A DNA stretch of 21,762 bases from CAIODY01 sp041192505 (lineage in GTDB: Bacteria > Bacteroidota > Bacteroidia > Chitinophagales > CAIODY01). Shown here in pieces: positions 1 through 8,294 of this stretch (position 1 is the stretch's first letter; every line of letters begins with the position of its first letter). The notes beneath the pieces were generated by a model. The model was not told where the DNA came from. It made no database searches and saw nothing but the letters and a program-made list of their open reading frames with translations. The position numbers and the translations under genes were made by a program. The stretch lies in the NCBI GenBank assembly GCA_041192505.1, contig JBEEMV010000273.1:1-21762 (forward strand). The letters are read 5' to 3'.

Positions 1-1361
1 TCGATTTTATTATAACTGGCGAAGGCGAAATTCCGTTTGCCGATTTTTTACAATCATATCCCGATGTAAAAAATGTACCTAATTTAATTTCAAAAATAGA
101 TGGCGAAGTGCATTATAATCCACAAAATGTAATGTTTGAATTGGAAAATTATGCTTCGATAAACCCATATATTGATGATAAACCTGAAGAATTAAAAAAC
201 AGAGTTTTATATATCGAAACATCTCGTGGATGCCCTTATAAATGTGAGTTTTGCTTGGCTAGCTTAGATAATAAAGTTCGGTATTTGCCCATCGAAAATA
301 TAAAATCGAATTTATTTTATTTGATGCAACATGGCAGAGTAATTAAATTTTTGGATAGAACATTTAATGTAAAACGTGATTTTACAATTGATATTTTTCA
401 ATTTATTTTAGATAATCATAGTCCTGAAAATGTTTTTCAATTTGAAATTACTGCCGATATTTTACACCCAGATATCATGCAATTTATTCATGATAAAATT
501 CCGCAAGGATTATTCAGATTTGAAATTGGTATTCAAACAGTAAATCAAAAAGCAAATTTAGAAGTAAGCCGTAAGCAAAATTTTGATAAAACAAAAGGTG
601 TAATTTTAAACTTGAAAGATAAGATTGAAATGCATTTAGATTTAATTGTGGGCTTGCCTTTAGATTATTGGGAAGATATAAAATACAGCTTTGAAGAGGT
701 TTTTAAGCTGTATCCACCCGAGTTGCAATTAGGATTTTTGAAATTTTTAAAAGGTACACCAGTGCGCCAAAAACATGCACAACATGATTATGTTTTCGAC
801 CCCATGCCACCTTATCAAATTATTAAAAGCAAATATTTGTCCGAACATGAATTGCAACAAGTAACCGTTGCCGAAAATGCTTTAGAAATTTATTGGAATA
901 AAAAACGGATTGTAAATACACTAAAATATGTAACTGAAAATTACAGCATTTTCGATTTTTTATTAGGCTTAGGAAATTATTTTGCTACGCAAAAAAGCTT
1001 TCATAAATATTCGTTGAAAGATATTTATGATATAGTTTTTTATTATGCAACTACTAATTTTGCTGATGATAAAATACTGAAAGAGTTGATTGCTATTGAT
1101 TATTATCTACAAAATAAAATTCAACCACAAATTTTATATGTTGAAGATTTGCCAAGAAGTGAGAAAAATATTTTGTTACATCAACTAAATCTGAATTTGC
1201 ATAAATTTAGATTTATCGTAATTCCAATATCCTTTAATTATTATAAATTAATTGAAAATAATGAAATTGAATGGGGCAATTTTAATCTTATTTTTCAATA
1301 CGATGGCGTACATAAACCAATTGCGATAGCTGATGCGGTAGAATTAAAAAGAGCTGTATAA
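1..1361 (+). CDS. B12-binding radical SAM protein, DUF4080 type (5' end outside window)
   Basis: The reading frame is open from the left edge (first full codon at position 3), so the gene starts outside the window; the first ATG/GTG inside is not the real start. The first visible residues include ITGEGEIPF, typical of the end of a cobalamin-binding domain in B12-dependent radical SAM enzymes. The radical SAM cluster motif CxxxCxxC (GCPYKCEFC) has its cysteines at bases 231, 243 and 252. A TIM-barrel-like stretch follows (FEIGIQT, LDLIVGLP), then a C-terminal part like DUF4080. Such proteins bind a 4Fe-4S cluster and SAM, often with cobalamin, and methylate or rearrange unknown substrates. The substrate cannot be read from the sequence. 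The family call is firm; the reaction is not known. Confidence 0.85.
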   Translation, partial: DFIITGEGEIPFADFLQSYPDVKNVPNLISKIDGEVHYNPQNVMFELENYASINPYIDDKPEELKNRVLYIETSRGCPYKCEFCLASLDNKVRYLPIENIKSNLFYLMQHGRVIKFLDRTFNVKRDFTIDIFQFILDNHSPENVFQFEITADILHPDIMQFIHDKIPQGLFRFEIGIQTVNQKANLEVSRKQNFDKTKGVILNLKDKIEMHLDLIVGLPLDYWEDIKYSFEEVFKLYPPELQLGFLKFLKGTPVRQKHAQHDYVFDPMPPYQIIKSKYLSEHELQQVTVAENALEIYWNKKRIVNTLKYVTENYSIFDFLLGLGNYFATQKSFHKYSLKDIYDIVFYYATTNFADDKILKELIAIDYYLQNKIQPQILYVEDLPRSEKNILLHQLNLNLHKFRFIVIPISFNYYKLIENNEIEWGNFNLIFQYDGVHKPIAIADAVELKRAV

Positions 1362-1447
1362 GTTTTATGTAATATGATGCAACCATTTAAAATTTTATTT
1401 CATCTATGTGTTCATACTTTATATTAACCTTTAAATAAATTTAAAAC

Positions 1448-2356
1448 ATGAAAAGAATTATTACACTTTCGTTCATCACATTTTTATTGCTTGTTGGCAA
1501 AGCAAATGCGCAAATTCCAAATGCTAGTTTTGAAAATGTTTTATCAAATGGCTTGTTATCTAATTGGAAGCCGCCCTTGTTGTTACTAACATTTACAATT
1601 GATTCTAATGGTGTTGCTCATAGCGATTCGTTATCCAGTTATTCATTTTATCAAATTACAAATGATGCACACAGCGGCAACAAGGCTTTAGAACTAAACA
1701 ATATTTATAACTACACCCAGCATGTAAATTATCCAGCCAACATTTCAGTAGGCAACGATTCAGATTCTTACTCATCATTTTCAAATTCAATTCAATTAAC
1801 TGAACAGCCTGGTGAATTTAATTTTTACTACAAATATTTTCCAATAAATAATGATACAGCTTATGCTCATGCTGATATTTTTGATTCGATAGGAAATTTA
1901 ATTGGCGATGCTAATGTTATACTATCGGGTACTGTAAATACCTATTCAAAAGCAACAGCAAATATAAATTATATGATAAATGCTATTGCAAAATCTGCCA
2001 TGTTAAGGATTTCTACTGCGCTTCCAAATTCTACTAATTCGCATTTTGGAACAAGGCTTTTAATAGATGATATTTCATTTAAAAAAGCAACTGTAGGTAT
2101 TCAAAATTTAAGTACCGATGCAGGGATAAACATTTTTCCAAACCCTGCACAAAATCGAATTGAAATTAAATCAGAAAATGAAATTCGTTCAGTTCAAATT
2201 AAAAATATAGCTGGCGATGTATTTATTAATTCATCTGTAAATGAATCAAATTCGGTATTAATAAATACGAATAAAATTCCTAATGGAATATACATAGTTG
2301 AAATACAATTAAAAAATAAAGAATTGCTTACAAGGAAAATTGTGATTAGTAAGTAA
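1448..2356 (+). CDS. Secreted protein with type IX secretion C-terminal sorting domain
   Basis: This 302-residue protein begins with a clear signal peptide (about residues 1-21, ending NANAQ). The middle is a beta-rich region starting IPNASFENV, a pattern common at the start of secreted Bacteroidota proteins with carbohydrate-binding-like folds; I see no catalytic motif. The last 80 or so residues form a T9SS type A sorting domain: INIFPNPAQNRIEI, then the NIAGDV turn, then IPNGIYIVEIQ and a basic tail. By family knowledge the protein crosses the inner membrane by Sec and the outer membrane by the Por system, and is then anchored or released. It lies 86 bases after the radical SAM gene and 20 before the DUF1801 gene. 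I saw no clear promoter. Its specific function is unknown. Confidence 0.85.
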   Translation: MKRIITLSFITFLLLVGKANAQIPNASFENVLSNGLLSNWKPPLLLLTFTIDSNGVAHSDSLSSYSFYQITNDAHSGNKALELNNIYNYTQHVNYPANISVGNDSDSYSSFSNSIQLTEQPGEFNFYYKYFPINNDTAYAHADIFDSIGNLIGDANVILSGTVNTYSKATANINYMINAIAKSAMLRISTALPNSTNSHFGTRLLIDDISFKKATVGIQNLSTDAGINIFPNPAQNRIEIKSENEIRSVQIKNIAGDVFINSSVNESNSVLINTNKIPNGIYIVEIQLKNKELLTRKIVISK

Positions 2357-2376
2357 ACAGTTTAATAGTATGATGT

Positions 2377-2787
2377 ATGCAAGATGTGGCCTTTAAAAAT
2401 ATTGATTCATTTTTAAATTATCTGCCTAATGATGAATTAAAAATTACAAATTTTCTGCGTAAAATTGTTTTAGAATGTATGCCACATGCAAAAGAAAAAT
2501 TATCTTGGAATATCCCCTCATACACTATTAACAAAAGCGTTTGTTTTATTTGGCCAGCATCTGTTAAATGGGGCAAAAAGGAAACTTATATAGGTGTAAG
2601 ATTTGGATTCATGCATGGTAATTTATTGAATCCGAAAAATAATTATTTTGATTTAGGAAATAGGAAGATGGTAAGCTATCGTGATTTTAAAGGTATAAAA
2701 GAGGTTGATGTTGATATTCTTAAAGCTACAATTTATGAGGCAATGTTTGTTGATGAACAGTTTTCAAAAAATAAAAGAAGAATATAG
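2377..2787 (+). CDS. DUF1801 (YdhG-like) domain protein
   Basis: This 136-residue cytoplasmic protein has the DUF1801 pattern: an N-terminal helix (IDSFLNYLPNDE), the central ECMPHAKEKLSWNIPSY strand-turn motif, the hydrophobic strand VCFIWPASV, and a C-terminal aromatic/basic part. Members are small and widespread in Bacteroidota, and their biochemical role is not established. The ATG at 2377 gives the normal family length. It starts 20 bases after the T9SS protein stop and is followed at once by two hairpins, so it is probably the last gene of its transcript. No signal peptide or membrane segment is visible. Confidence 0.75.
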   Translation: MQDVAFKNIDSFLNYLPNDELKITNFLRKIVLECMPHAKEKLSWNIPSYTINKSVCFIWPASVKWGKKETYIGVRFGFMHGNLLNPKNNYFDLGNRKMVSYRDFKGIKEVDVDILKATIYEAMFVDEQFSKNKRRI

Positions 2788-2790
2788 ATT

Positions 2791-2828
2791 TTATTTACCA
2801 TTTCTGAAGATTCGGAAATGGTAAATAA
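2791..2828 (+). terminator. Perfect long hairpin after the DUF1801 gene
   Basis: The arms 2791-2804 (TTATTTACCATTTC) and 2815-2828 are perfectly complementary over 14 bp, and the stem can extend inward by four more pairs including one G-T. No T-run follows directly, so by itself it is an imperfect terminator. It may act with the next hairpin or protect the 3' end of the mRNA. Confidence 0.5.
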
Positions 2829-2839
2829 TTGTCATTTTT

Positions 2840-2870
2840 AAACAGTCTTTTAAAAAAGCTGTTTTTTTTT
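2840..2870 (+). terminator. Rho-independent terminator
   Basis: The arms AAACAG (2840-2845) and CTGTTT (2859-2864) continue inward with CTTTT/AAAAG after one unpaired base and run into a tract of T to 2870. This is the likely end of the transcript carrying the T9SS protein and DUF1801 genes. Confidence 0.7.
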
Positions 2871-2975
2871 AGGTGGTTTAATTTATAGATTAATAGATTG
2901 GTAGAGAAACACAACAACAAATAGAGGTATAGGATTTGATTTTTTCAAACTATCTTTCCACTCTAATTTTTTAGG

Positions 2976-4427
2976 ATGAAAAAAATTGACTGGTTAATTT
3001 TACGATCGTTTATACCGCCATTTATTGCAACATTTTTTATTACACTTTTTGTATTCTTAATGCAATTTGTGTGGAAGTATATTGATGATTTGGCAGGTAA
3101 AGATTTAGATGGATTAGTGATTGCCAAACTTTTATTTTTTACATCTGCCAGCCTTGTTCCGCTTTCATTACCGCTTGCATGTCTTCTTGCTTCTATCATG
3201 ACGATGGGAAACTTAGCCGAATTTCAGGAGTTAACAGCGTTTAAATCGTCTGGCATTTCATTGTTCAGATTCATGCGCTCAATTGTTTTTGCAGGATTAT
3301 CATTATCGCTTTTTGCTTTTGTTTTCAATAATTATATTATTCCTGTTGCCAATTTAAAATCGGGAACTTTATTATATGATATTCAAAATAGTAAACCATC
3401 ATTAAGTATAAAAGAAGGGAAATTTAACAATGGAATTGAAGGCTATTCCATCAAAATATCGAAGAAAGATATGGATGGAAAAACCATACATGATGTAATG
3501 ATTTACGATCATACAAGTGGCAGAGGAAATGACAATATTATTGTAGCAAAAAAAGGAGAATTAGTAACCACTGCCGATAAGCGATTTTTAATTATTACTT
3601 TAAAAGATGGATCGCATTATCAAGATATGCCGCCCAAATCAGCCGAATCAGCCGAATTTGTAAGAAGTGATTTTAAAGAATACAAAAAATATTTTGATTT
3701 ATCGGGGTTTAAATTTGAACGAACCAACGAAAATTTATTTAAGAATCATTATCAGATGATGAACATCAAACAACTGAATAATCAAGTAGATACTATTTTT
3801 AAACAGCGTACACAATATTATTCTTATTTGTACAATTACATCAATCGCTTTTACAATTTCAACTATTTGCCCGATTCTAATTTGCAGGTTGTAAAATCAT
3901 CAAAACCTATTGCCGATTTTTTTGCATCATTACCCAAAAAAAATAGAACAAGAATAGCCGAAAAAGCTTTTAGCATTGCACAAGATGTACGTTCAAATAT
4001 TAGCTCAACAAGCCGAGATGTAGGCTATTCAAAAGAAAATGTGGCTCGATTTGATATTGAAATTCATCATAAATTTTCGTACTCGTTGGCTTGTTTGCTT
4101 TTAATAATTATGGGTGGTGCATTGGGTGCTATTATTCGTAAAGGTGGATTGGGTATGCCTTTGGTGGTGGCTGTTGTATTTTTTGTGGTATTTCATGTAG
4201 CAAATATGACAGGGCAAAAATTTGCCGAAGGAATGAAAATACCCGTTTGGTTGGGTTGTTGGTTACCATTAATTGTGTTGTTTCCTGTAGCATTGTGGGT
4301 GGTAAATAAAGCACGACAAGATGCCTTGATTTTCTTATCTCGTGATTCTATTATCCATAAATTCTACACCATGAAATGGATTCCAAAATTTTTGAAACCG
4401 AAATTTATTTTTAAAAATTATCAATAA
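2976..4427 (+). CDS. LptF/LptG (YjgP/YjgQ) family permease
   Basis: The 483 residues match the YjgP/YjgQ family, the membrane subunits of the LptB2FG transporter that lifts lipopolysaccharide from the inner membrane to the periplasmic bridge. Three helices lie at about residues 11-33, 50-75 and 100-122, with the family motif FQELTAFKSSGIS between helices 2 and 3. A periplasmic domain spans about 125-360, and three more helices cover roughly 365-445. At 483 residues it is longer than the roughly 360 of the Escherichia coli proteins, with the extra length in the periplasmic domain and the C-terminal tail. Sequence reading alone does not tell LptF from LptG, so no symbol is given. The PAP2 gene follows 15 bases later, probably in the same transcript. 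Confidence 0.88.
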   Translation: MKKIDWLILRSFIPPFIATFFITLFVFLMQFVWKYIDDLAGKDLDGLVIAKLLFFTSASLVPLSLPLACLLASIMTMGNLAEFQELTAFKSSGISLFRFMRSIVFAGLSLSLFAFVFNNYIIPVANLKSGTLLYDIQNSKPSLSIKEGKFNNGIEGYSIKISKKDMDGKTIHDVMIYDHTSGRGNDNIIVAKKGELVTTADKRFLIITLKDGSHYQDMPPKSAESAEFVRSDFKEYKKYFDLSGFKFERTNENLFKNHYQMMNIKQLNNQVDTIFKQRTQYYSYLYNYINRFYNFNYLPDSNLQVVKSSKPIADFFASLPKKNRTRIAEKAFSIAQDVRSNISSTSRDVGYSKENVARFDIEIHHKFSYSLACLLLIIMGGALGAIIRKGGLGMPLVVAVVFFVVFHVANMTGQKFAEGMKIPVWLGCWLPLIVLFPVALWVVNKARQDALIFLSRDSIIHKFYTMKWIPKFLKPKFIFKNYQ

Positions 4428-4442
4428 ACTTCTGTTCACAAA

Positions 4443-5075
4443 ATGTATTCATTGTATTATTTTAATAAACCTGAAATTAAATATTTTTTTTGGCTGTATG
4501 GCTTGTTGGTAGTTAGTTTCGGCATATTGCAAATAAATTATTCGCAGCAAGAACTATTTTTATTTACCAACTCGTTTGTAAATAATTATTCCAATTTTTT
4601 ATTCAAAATTTTCACATTTATAGGCAGTGGTTATACTTATGCAGCTGTTTGTTTAGCATTATTAATGGTAGATAAATGGAAAGGAATGATTGCTATCGTT
4701 TGCTTTGCACTTACCAGTTTGGTAGCTCAATTAATTAAATATTTTTTAGATAATATTCCCCGACCATTTGAATATTTTTCGCAACAACATATTGTCATTA
4801 ATTTTCCAACTGGTGCCGAAATACTTCATTGGTCAAGCTTTCCATCGGGTCATACCACATCTGCCTTTAGTATGTTTTGTTTGTTGGCATTATTGGTAAA
4901 AAATAAATATTGGTCAATCGTGTTTGCATTTATTTCATTGGCAGTAGGCATTTCAAGAGTTTATTTAGCAGCTCATTTTGTTTGCGATACTTATTTTGGA
5001 ATGATAATAGGAGTAGAACTTACATGCGTTTTGTATTGGTTATCCGAAAAAATGAATTTGAAAAGAAGTAACTAA
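4443..5075 (+). CDS. PAP2-family membrane phosphatase
   Basis: This 210-residue integral membrane protein has about six hydrophobic segments and all three PAP2 signature regions: a Lys-to-Arg-Pro motif (KYFLDNIPRP), PSGHTTSAF with the catalytic histidine, and SRVYLAAHFVCD with the second histidine and the aspartate. Family members remove phosphate from lipid phosphates such as undecaprenyl pyrophosphate, phosphatidylglycerol phosphate or lipid A. The spacing from Lys to Arg-Pro is seven residues, against six in the usual motif. It lies directly behind the LptF/G-type gene, which suggests a role in envelope lipid or carrier-lipid turnover, but the substrate is not visible. Confidence 0.88.
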   Translation: MYSLYYFNKPEIKYFFWLYGLLVVSFGILQINYSQQELFLFTNSFVNNYSNFLFKIFTFIGSGYTYAAVCLALLMVDKWKGMIAIVCFALTSLVAQLIKYFLDNIPRPFEYFSQQHIVINFPTGAEILHWSSFPSGHTTSAFSMFCLLALLVKNKYWSIVFAFISLAVGISRVYLAAHFVCDTYFGMIIGVELTCVLYWLSEKMNLKRSN

Positions 5076-5103
5076 AAAATCAAATTCTAAAGCATTTCGT
5101 TTA

Positions 5104-5111
5104 TATTTTTG
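5104..5111 (+). promoter_or_regulatory. Possible -7 promoter element for pgk
   Basis: TATTTTTG matches the Bacteroidota -7 consensus TAnnTTTG and lies 32 bases before the pgk ATG, in the gap after the PAP2 gene. I see no good TTTG -33 element at the expected distance, so this is a tentative call. Confidence 0.35.
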
Positions 5112-5143
5112 CAATCCAATTTTAAAAATAAATTATTCATCAA

Positions 5144-6358
5144 ATGAAAACAGTTGAAAGTTTTAATTTTAATAATCACCGAGCTATTATTCGTGTAGAT
5201 TTTAATGTGCCATTAAATGCCGATTATAAAATTACTGATGATAGCCGAATGAAAGCGGCTTTGCCAACTATTAATAAAATTTTAAAAGATGGTGGAAGTG
5301 TAATTTTAATGAGCCATTTAGGCCGACCAAAAGAAGGACCAACCGAAAAATATTCGTTAAAACATGTTGTAAATCACTTATCCGAATTATTGAATAATAA
5401 GCCTATTCAGTTTGCCAATGATTGCATGGGCGATGAGGCAATTGAAAAATCGGCAGCATTAAAAAGTGGCGAAGTTTTATTGCTCGAAAATTTAAGATTT
5501 TATAAAGAAGAAGAAAAAGGGAATGATGATTTTGCAAAAAAATTAGCATCGTATGCTGATGTGTATGTTAATGATGCATTTGGTACAGCACACAGAGCGC
5601 ATGCATCTACAACTATTATTGCCAACCATTTTGCAGATGATAAAAAAATGTTTGGGTATTTAATGGCTGCCGAAGTAGCTAATGCTCGAAAAGTTATTTT
5701 ACATCCCGAAAAGCCTTTTACTGCTATCATTGGTGGTGCAAAAGTGTCGGATAAAATAATGATTATTGAAAAATTGATGGACACCGTAGATGCTTTGATA
5801 ATTGGTGGTGGAATGACGTATACATTTATGAAAGCACAAGGTAAATCAATTGGTAAATCGCTTTGCGAAGATGATAAAGTAGAAACAGCAAAAGAATTAA
5901 TTGAAAAAGCAAAAGCTAAAAATGTAAAATTGTTATTGGCTTTAGATTCGGTAATTGCTGATAAATTTGCAGCCGATGCTTCAACATCAATTGTAGATAA
6001 TGAAAGCATTCCTGCCGAGTGGATGGGATTGGATATTGGCGAAAAAACAATTGAACTTTTTTCAACTCAAATTAAAAATTCGAAAACAATTTTATGGAAT
6101 GGACCAATGGGCGTTTTTGAAATGAAAGCATTTGAAAACGGAACAAAAAAAATAGCCGAAGCCATTGTTGATGCTACATCAAATGGTGCATTTTCATTAA
6201 TTGGCGGCGGCGATAGTGCTGCGGCAATTAATCAATTTAACTTGGCTTCAAAAGTTAGTTATGTAAGTACAGGTGGTGGCGCATTGTTAGAATTTTTTGA
6301 AGGAAAAGAATTGCCAGGCGTAGCTGCTATTGAAAAGAAAACTGTTATGGAAAATTAA
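5144..6358 (+). CDS. pgk: Phosphoglycerate kinase
   Basis: This glycolytic enzyme transfers phosphate from 1,3-bisphosphoglycerate to ADP in the cytoplasm. The 404-residue length is normal. The N-terminal substrate domain shows RVDFNVP, SHLGRP, LLENLRFYKEEE and NDAFGTAHRAHAS; the C-terminal nucleotide domain shows GGAKVSDKI, IGGGMTYTF, WNGPMGVFE, GGGDSAAA and VSTGGGALLEF. The start at 5144 gives the usual short N-terminus. The stop is 22 bases before the TonB-domain gene, so it may share a transcript with the downstream envelope genes. Confidence 0.98.
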   Translation: MKTVESFNFNNHRAIIRVDFNVPLNADYKITDDSRMKAALPTINKILKDGGSVILMSHLGRPKEGPTEKYSLKHVVNHLSELLNNKPIQFANDCMGDEAIEKSAALKSGEVLLLENLRFYKEEEKGNDDFAKKLASYADVYVNDAFGTAHRAHASTTIIANHFADDKKMFGYLMAAEVANARKVILHPEKPFTAIIGGAKVSDKIMIIEKLMDTVDALIIGGGMTYTFMKAQGKSIGKSLCEDDKVETAKELIEKAKAKNVKLLLALDSVIADKFAADASTSIVDNESIPAEWMGLDIGEKTIELFSTQIKNSKTILWNGPMGVFEMKAFENGTKKIAEAIVDATSNGAFSLIGGGDSAAAINQFNLASKVSYVSTGGGALLEFFEGKELPGVAAIEKKTVMEN

Positions 6359-6380
6359 TTTATAAAGCATCTTACACAAA

Positions 6381-7097
6381 ATGAAAAACAAAATTATAGT
6401 TTTTTTATTGCCTTTTTTCTTGTTGAACACCTCAACTATTTTTGCTCAGGAAATTAACAGCGAAATATTTTCTTATGTAGAGCAAATGCCCGAATTTATT
6501 GGTGGCGAAGCTGCTTTAATGAAATTTATTTCGGCCAATATTAAATATCCTGAAAGTGCAAAAAATGAAAATATGGAAGGCAGGGTAATAGTTTCATTTG
6601 TGGTAACAACCGAAGGAAAACTAACCGATTTAAAAGTATTAAGAGATATTGGCGGTGGCTGTGGCGAAGAGGCAATTAGAGTGTTAAAACTTTCGCCCGA
6701 TTGGAAACCTGGTATGCAAAATGGCAAAAAAGTAAATGTGAAAATGGTGTTGCCAATTAAATTTTCGTTAGATAATGACAATAAAAATTTACAACCCGAT
6801 AAACCTCAATTTCCAGGTGGCGAAGAATCGATGAAATCATTTATTAAAAACAATCTTATTTATCCTGAAAAAGCTAAAAAGAAAAATATAGAAGGTATTT
6901 GTACGATTAAAATTTTAGTTTCAAAAGATGGAATGATTAGTAAACCCGAAATTACAACTTCATTAGGAAAAGCCTTTGATAATGAAGCTTTACGAGTTTT
7001 TAATCTGATGCCAAAAAAATGGATGCCTGCTTATATTAATGATAAATGGGTAGATAGTTTTGTTACGATTCCGTTCGAATTTAAGATTTCAAAATAA
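6381..7097 (+). CDS. Secreted protein with two tandem TonB C-terminal domains
   Basis: After a signal peptide (about 1-22, ending IFAQ), two similar TonB C-terminal domains follow, at about residues 35-132 and 140-238. Both show the same order of motifs: MPEFIGGEAALMKF with YPESAKNENMEG in the first, and PQFPGGEESMKSF with YPEKAKKKNIEG in the second, each followed by beta strands ending in PIKF or PFEF. In TonB this domain binds the TonB box of outer membrane receptors. Unlike classical TonB, the N-terminus looks like a cleavable signal rather than an ExbB/D-coupled anchor with a proline-rich spacer, so energy transduction is doubtful. It sits 11 bases before the 63-residue membrane protein gene. 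No exbB or exbD gene is in the window. Confidence 0.82.
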   Translation: MKNKIIVFLLPFFLLNTSTIFAQEINSEIFSYVEQMPEFIGGEAALMKFISANIKYPESAKNENMEGRVIVSFVVTTEGKLTDLKVLRDIGGGCGEEAIRVLKLSPDWKPGMQNGKKVNVKMVLPIKFSLDNDNKNLQPDKPQFPGGEESMKSFIKNNLIYPEKAKKKNIEGICTIKILVSKDGMISKPEITTSLGKAFDNEALRVFNLMPKKWMPAYINDKWVDSFVTIPFEFKISK

Positions 7098-7108
7098 TTA
7101 AAATTAAT

Positions 7109-7300
7109 ATGTCAAAAGCATTGTACTACGTAAATATTGCGGCAGGATTTATGTATATTTTTATTGCTGTTTTTTTAGCATTTTTCGATACTTATTTAAA
7201 GCCAACTTTTGGAACTACTAAAGTATATGGCTTAGCTTTTTTTATGCTTGCCTATGGCTTGTTTAGATTATGGAGAGCCTTTAAAACAAAACAACAATAA
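7109..7300 (+). CDS. Small two-helix membrane protein, unrecognised
   Basis: This 63-residue protein has two predicted membrane helices, at about residues 6-26 and 39-57, joined by a short polar loop (DTYLKPTFGTTK) and ended by a basic tail (RAFKTKQQ). No conserved catalytic motif is visible. It is tightly packed: 11 bases after the TonB-domain gene and 2 bases before the PstS-like gene, with the same strand and composition. That spacing is the main evidence that it is a real coding gene and that its job is tied to those neighbours. It could be an accessory subunit of an envelope complex, but the function is unknown. Confidence 0.75.
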   Translation: MSKALYYVNIAAGFMYIFIAVFLAFFDTYLKPTFGTTKVYGLAFFMLAYGLFRLWRAFKTKQQ

Positions 7301-7302
7301 TT

Positions 7303-8256
7303 ATGATTTATAAAACAAACTGGATAAAAAGTATTGTTTTTATTTTACTGATTGCGTTTCAATTGAGTTGCAATTCAACATCAGAATCAAAATATGAGGA
7401 TACACCAACTTCGGGCAATGTAACCATAAGCGTTGATGAAACACTAAAGCCAATCGTCGATTCAGAGATTACAGTATTTCATGCTTTGTATAAAAATGCT
7501 CATGTAAAAGTGCGATACGAAAGTGAGTTGGAATGTTTTAAAGATTTAATGGCTGATACATCTAAAGTAATTATTGTAGCCAGAAAATTAAATGTGGATG
7601 AACAGAAAAATTTAAACGAACAAAAATATTTTCCTATTGAAACCAATATTGCTAAAGATGCTATTGCATTTATTGTAAATAATAATAATAAGGATACAGT
7701 ATTGAATTATGCTCAACTTTCGCAAATTCTTACAGGCAAAATTTCGGCTTGGAAAAATATAAGTTCAAATTCTGCACTAAGCAATATTCAAATTGTATTT
7801 GATAATCCTACTAGCAGCACATTGCGATATATTAAGGATTCTATTATTCGTGGTAACGAATTGCCAAAAAATATTTTTGCTACAAAAACCAATGAAGAAG
7901 TAATTGATTATGTAAATAAAAATGAAAATGCAATTGGAATTATTGGTGTAAATTGGTGTAAAGATATTGAGGCTAAAGACCCATTAGGATTTACCAATAA
8001 AGTAAAAGTAGTAGGTATTAATCCAATAAAAAGAGTTGAAGTAGATTATCCTCAACCTTTGCAAAGCTATATTTATAGCGGCTTTTACCCACTTACTCGA
8101 CATATTTATTCAGTAAGTCGTGAAGCCCGAGCTGGGCTTGGCACTGGCTTTGTATCTTTCTTAGCAAGCGACAAAGGTCAGCGCATTATTTCTAAACGTG
8201 GTTTAGTGCCGTCTACTATGCCCATCAGAATTATTCATTTAAAAAATAAAATTTAA
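7303..8256 (+). CDS. PstS-like phosphate-type substrate-binding lipoprotein
   Basis: The 317-residue protein has a hydrophobic N-terminus ending at a likely lipoprotein cysteine (LLIAFQLSC, Cys23), though the lipobox is relaxed. The rest resembles PstS-type periplasmic binding proteins: VTISVDETLKPIVDS at the start of the mature part, KDAIAFIVNN (the usual DAVAVIVN region), LSQILTGKISAWKNI, and near the end GTGFVSFLASDKGQRII. It lacks a PstCAB transporter next to it, so it may sense or scavenge ligands rather than feed an ABC importer. It overlaps functionally with the TonB-domain/small membrane protein/TPR group, from which it is separated by 2 bases upstream and 38 downstream. Confidence 0.82.
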   Translation: MIYKTNWIKSIVFILLIAFQLSCNSTSESKYEDTPTSGNVTISVDETLKPIVDSEITVFHALYKNAHVKVRYESELECFKDLMADTSKVIIVARKLNVDEQKNLNEQKYFPIETNIAKDAIAFIVNNNNKDTVLNYAQLSQILTGKISAWKNISSNSALSNIQIVFDNPTSSTLRYIKDSIIRGNELPKNIFATKTNEEVIDYVNKNENAIGIIGVNWCKDIEAKDPLGFTNKVKVVGINPIKRVEVDYPQPLQSYIYSGFYPLTRHIYSVSREARAGLGTGFVSFLASDKGQRIISKRGLVPSTMPIRIIHLKNKI

Positions 8257-8294
8257 TCAAAATCGTTAACCAACAAGTATTGAAAAACATAGCA

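Noticed and set aside
5500..6009. 169-residue minus-strand frame
   Set aside because: Antisense to pgk, with Ser/Ile/Ala-rich shadow composition.
8280..8294. TTG start of the TPR gene
   Set aside because: The ATG at 8295 directly precedes a signal peptide and is the better start.
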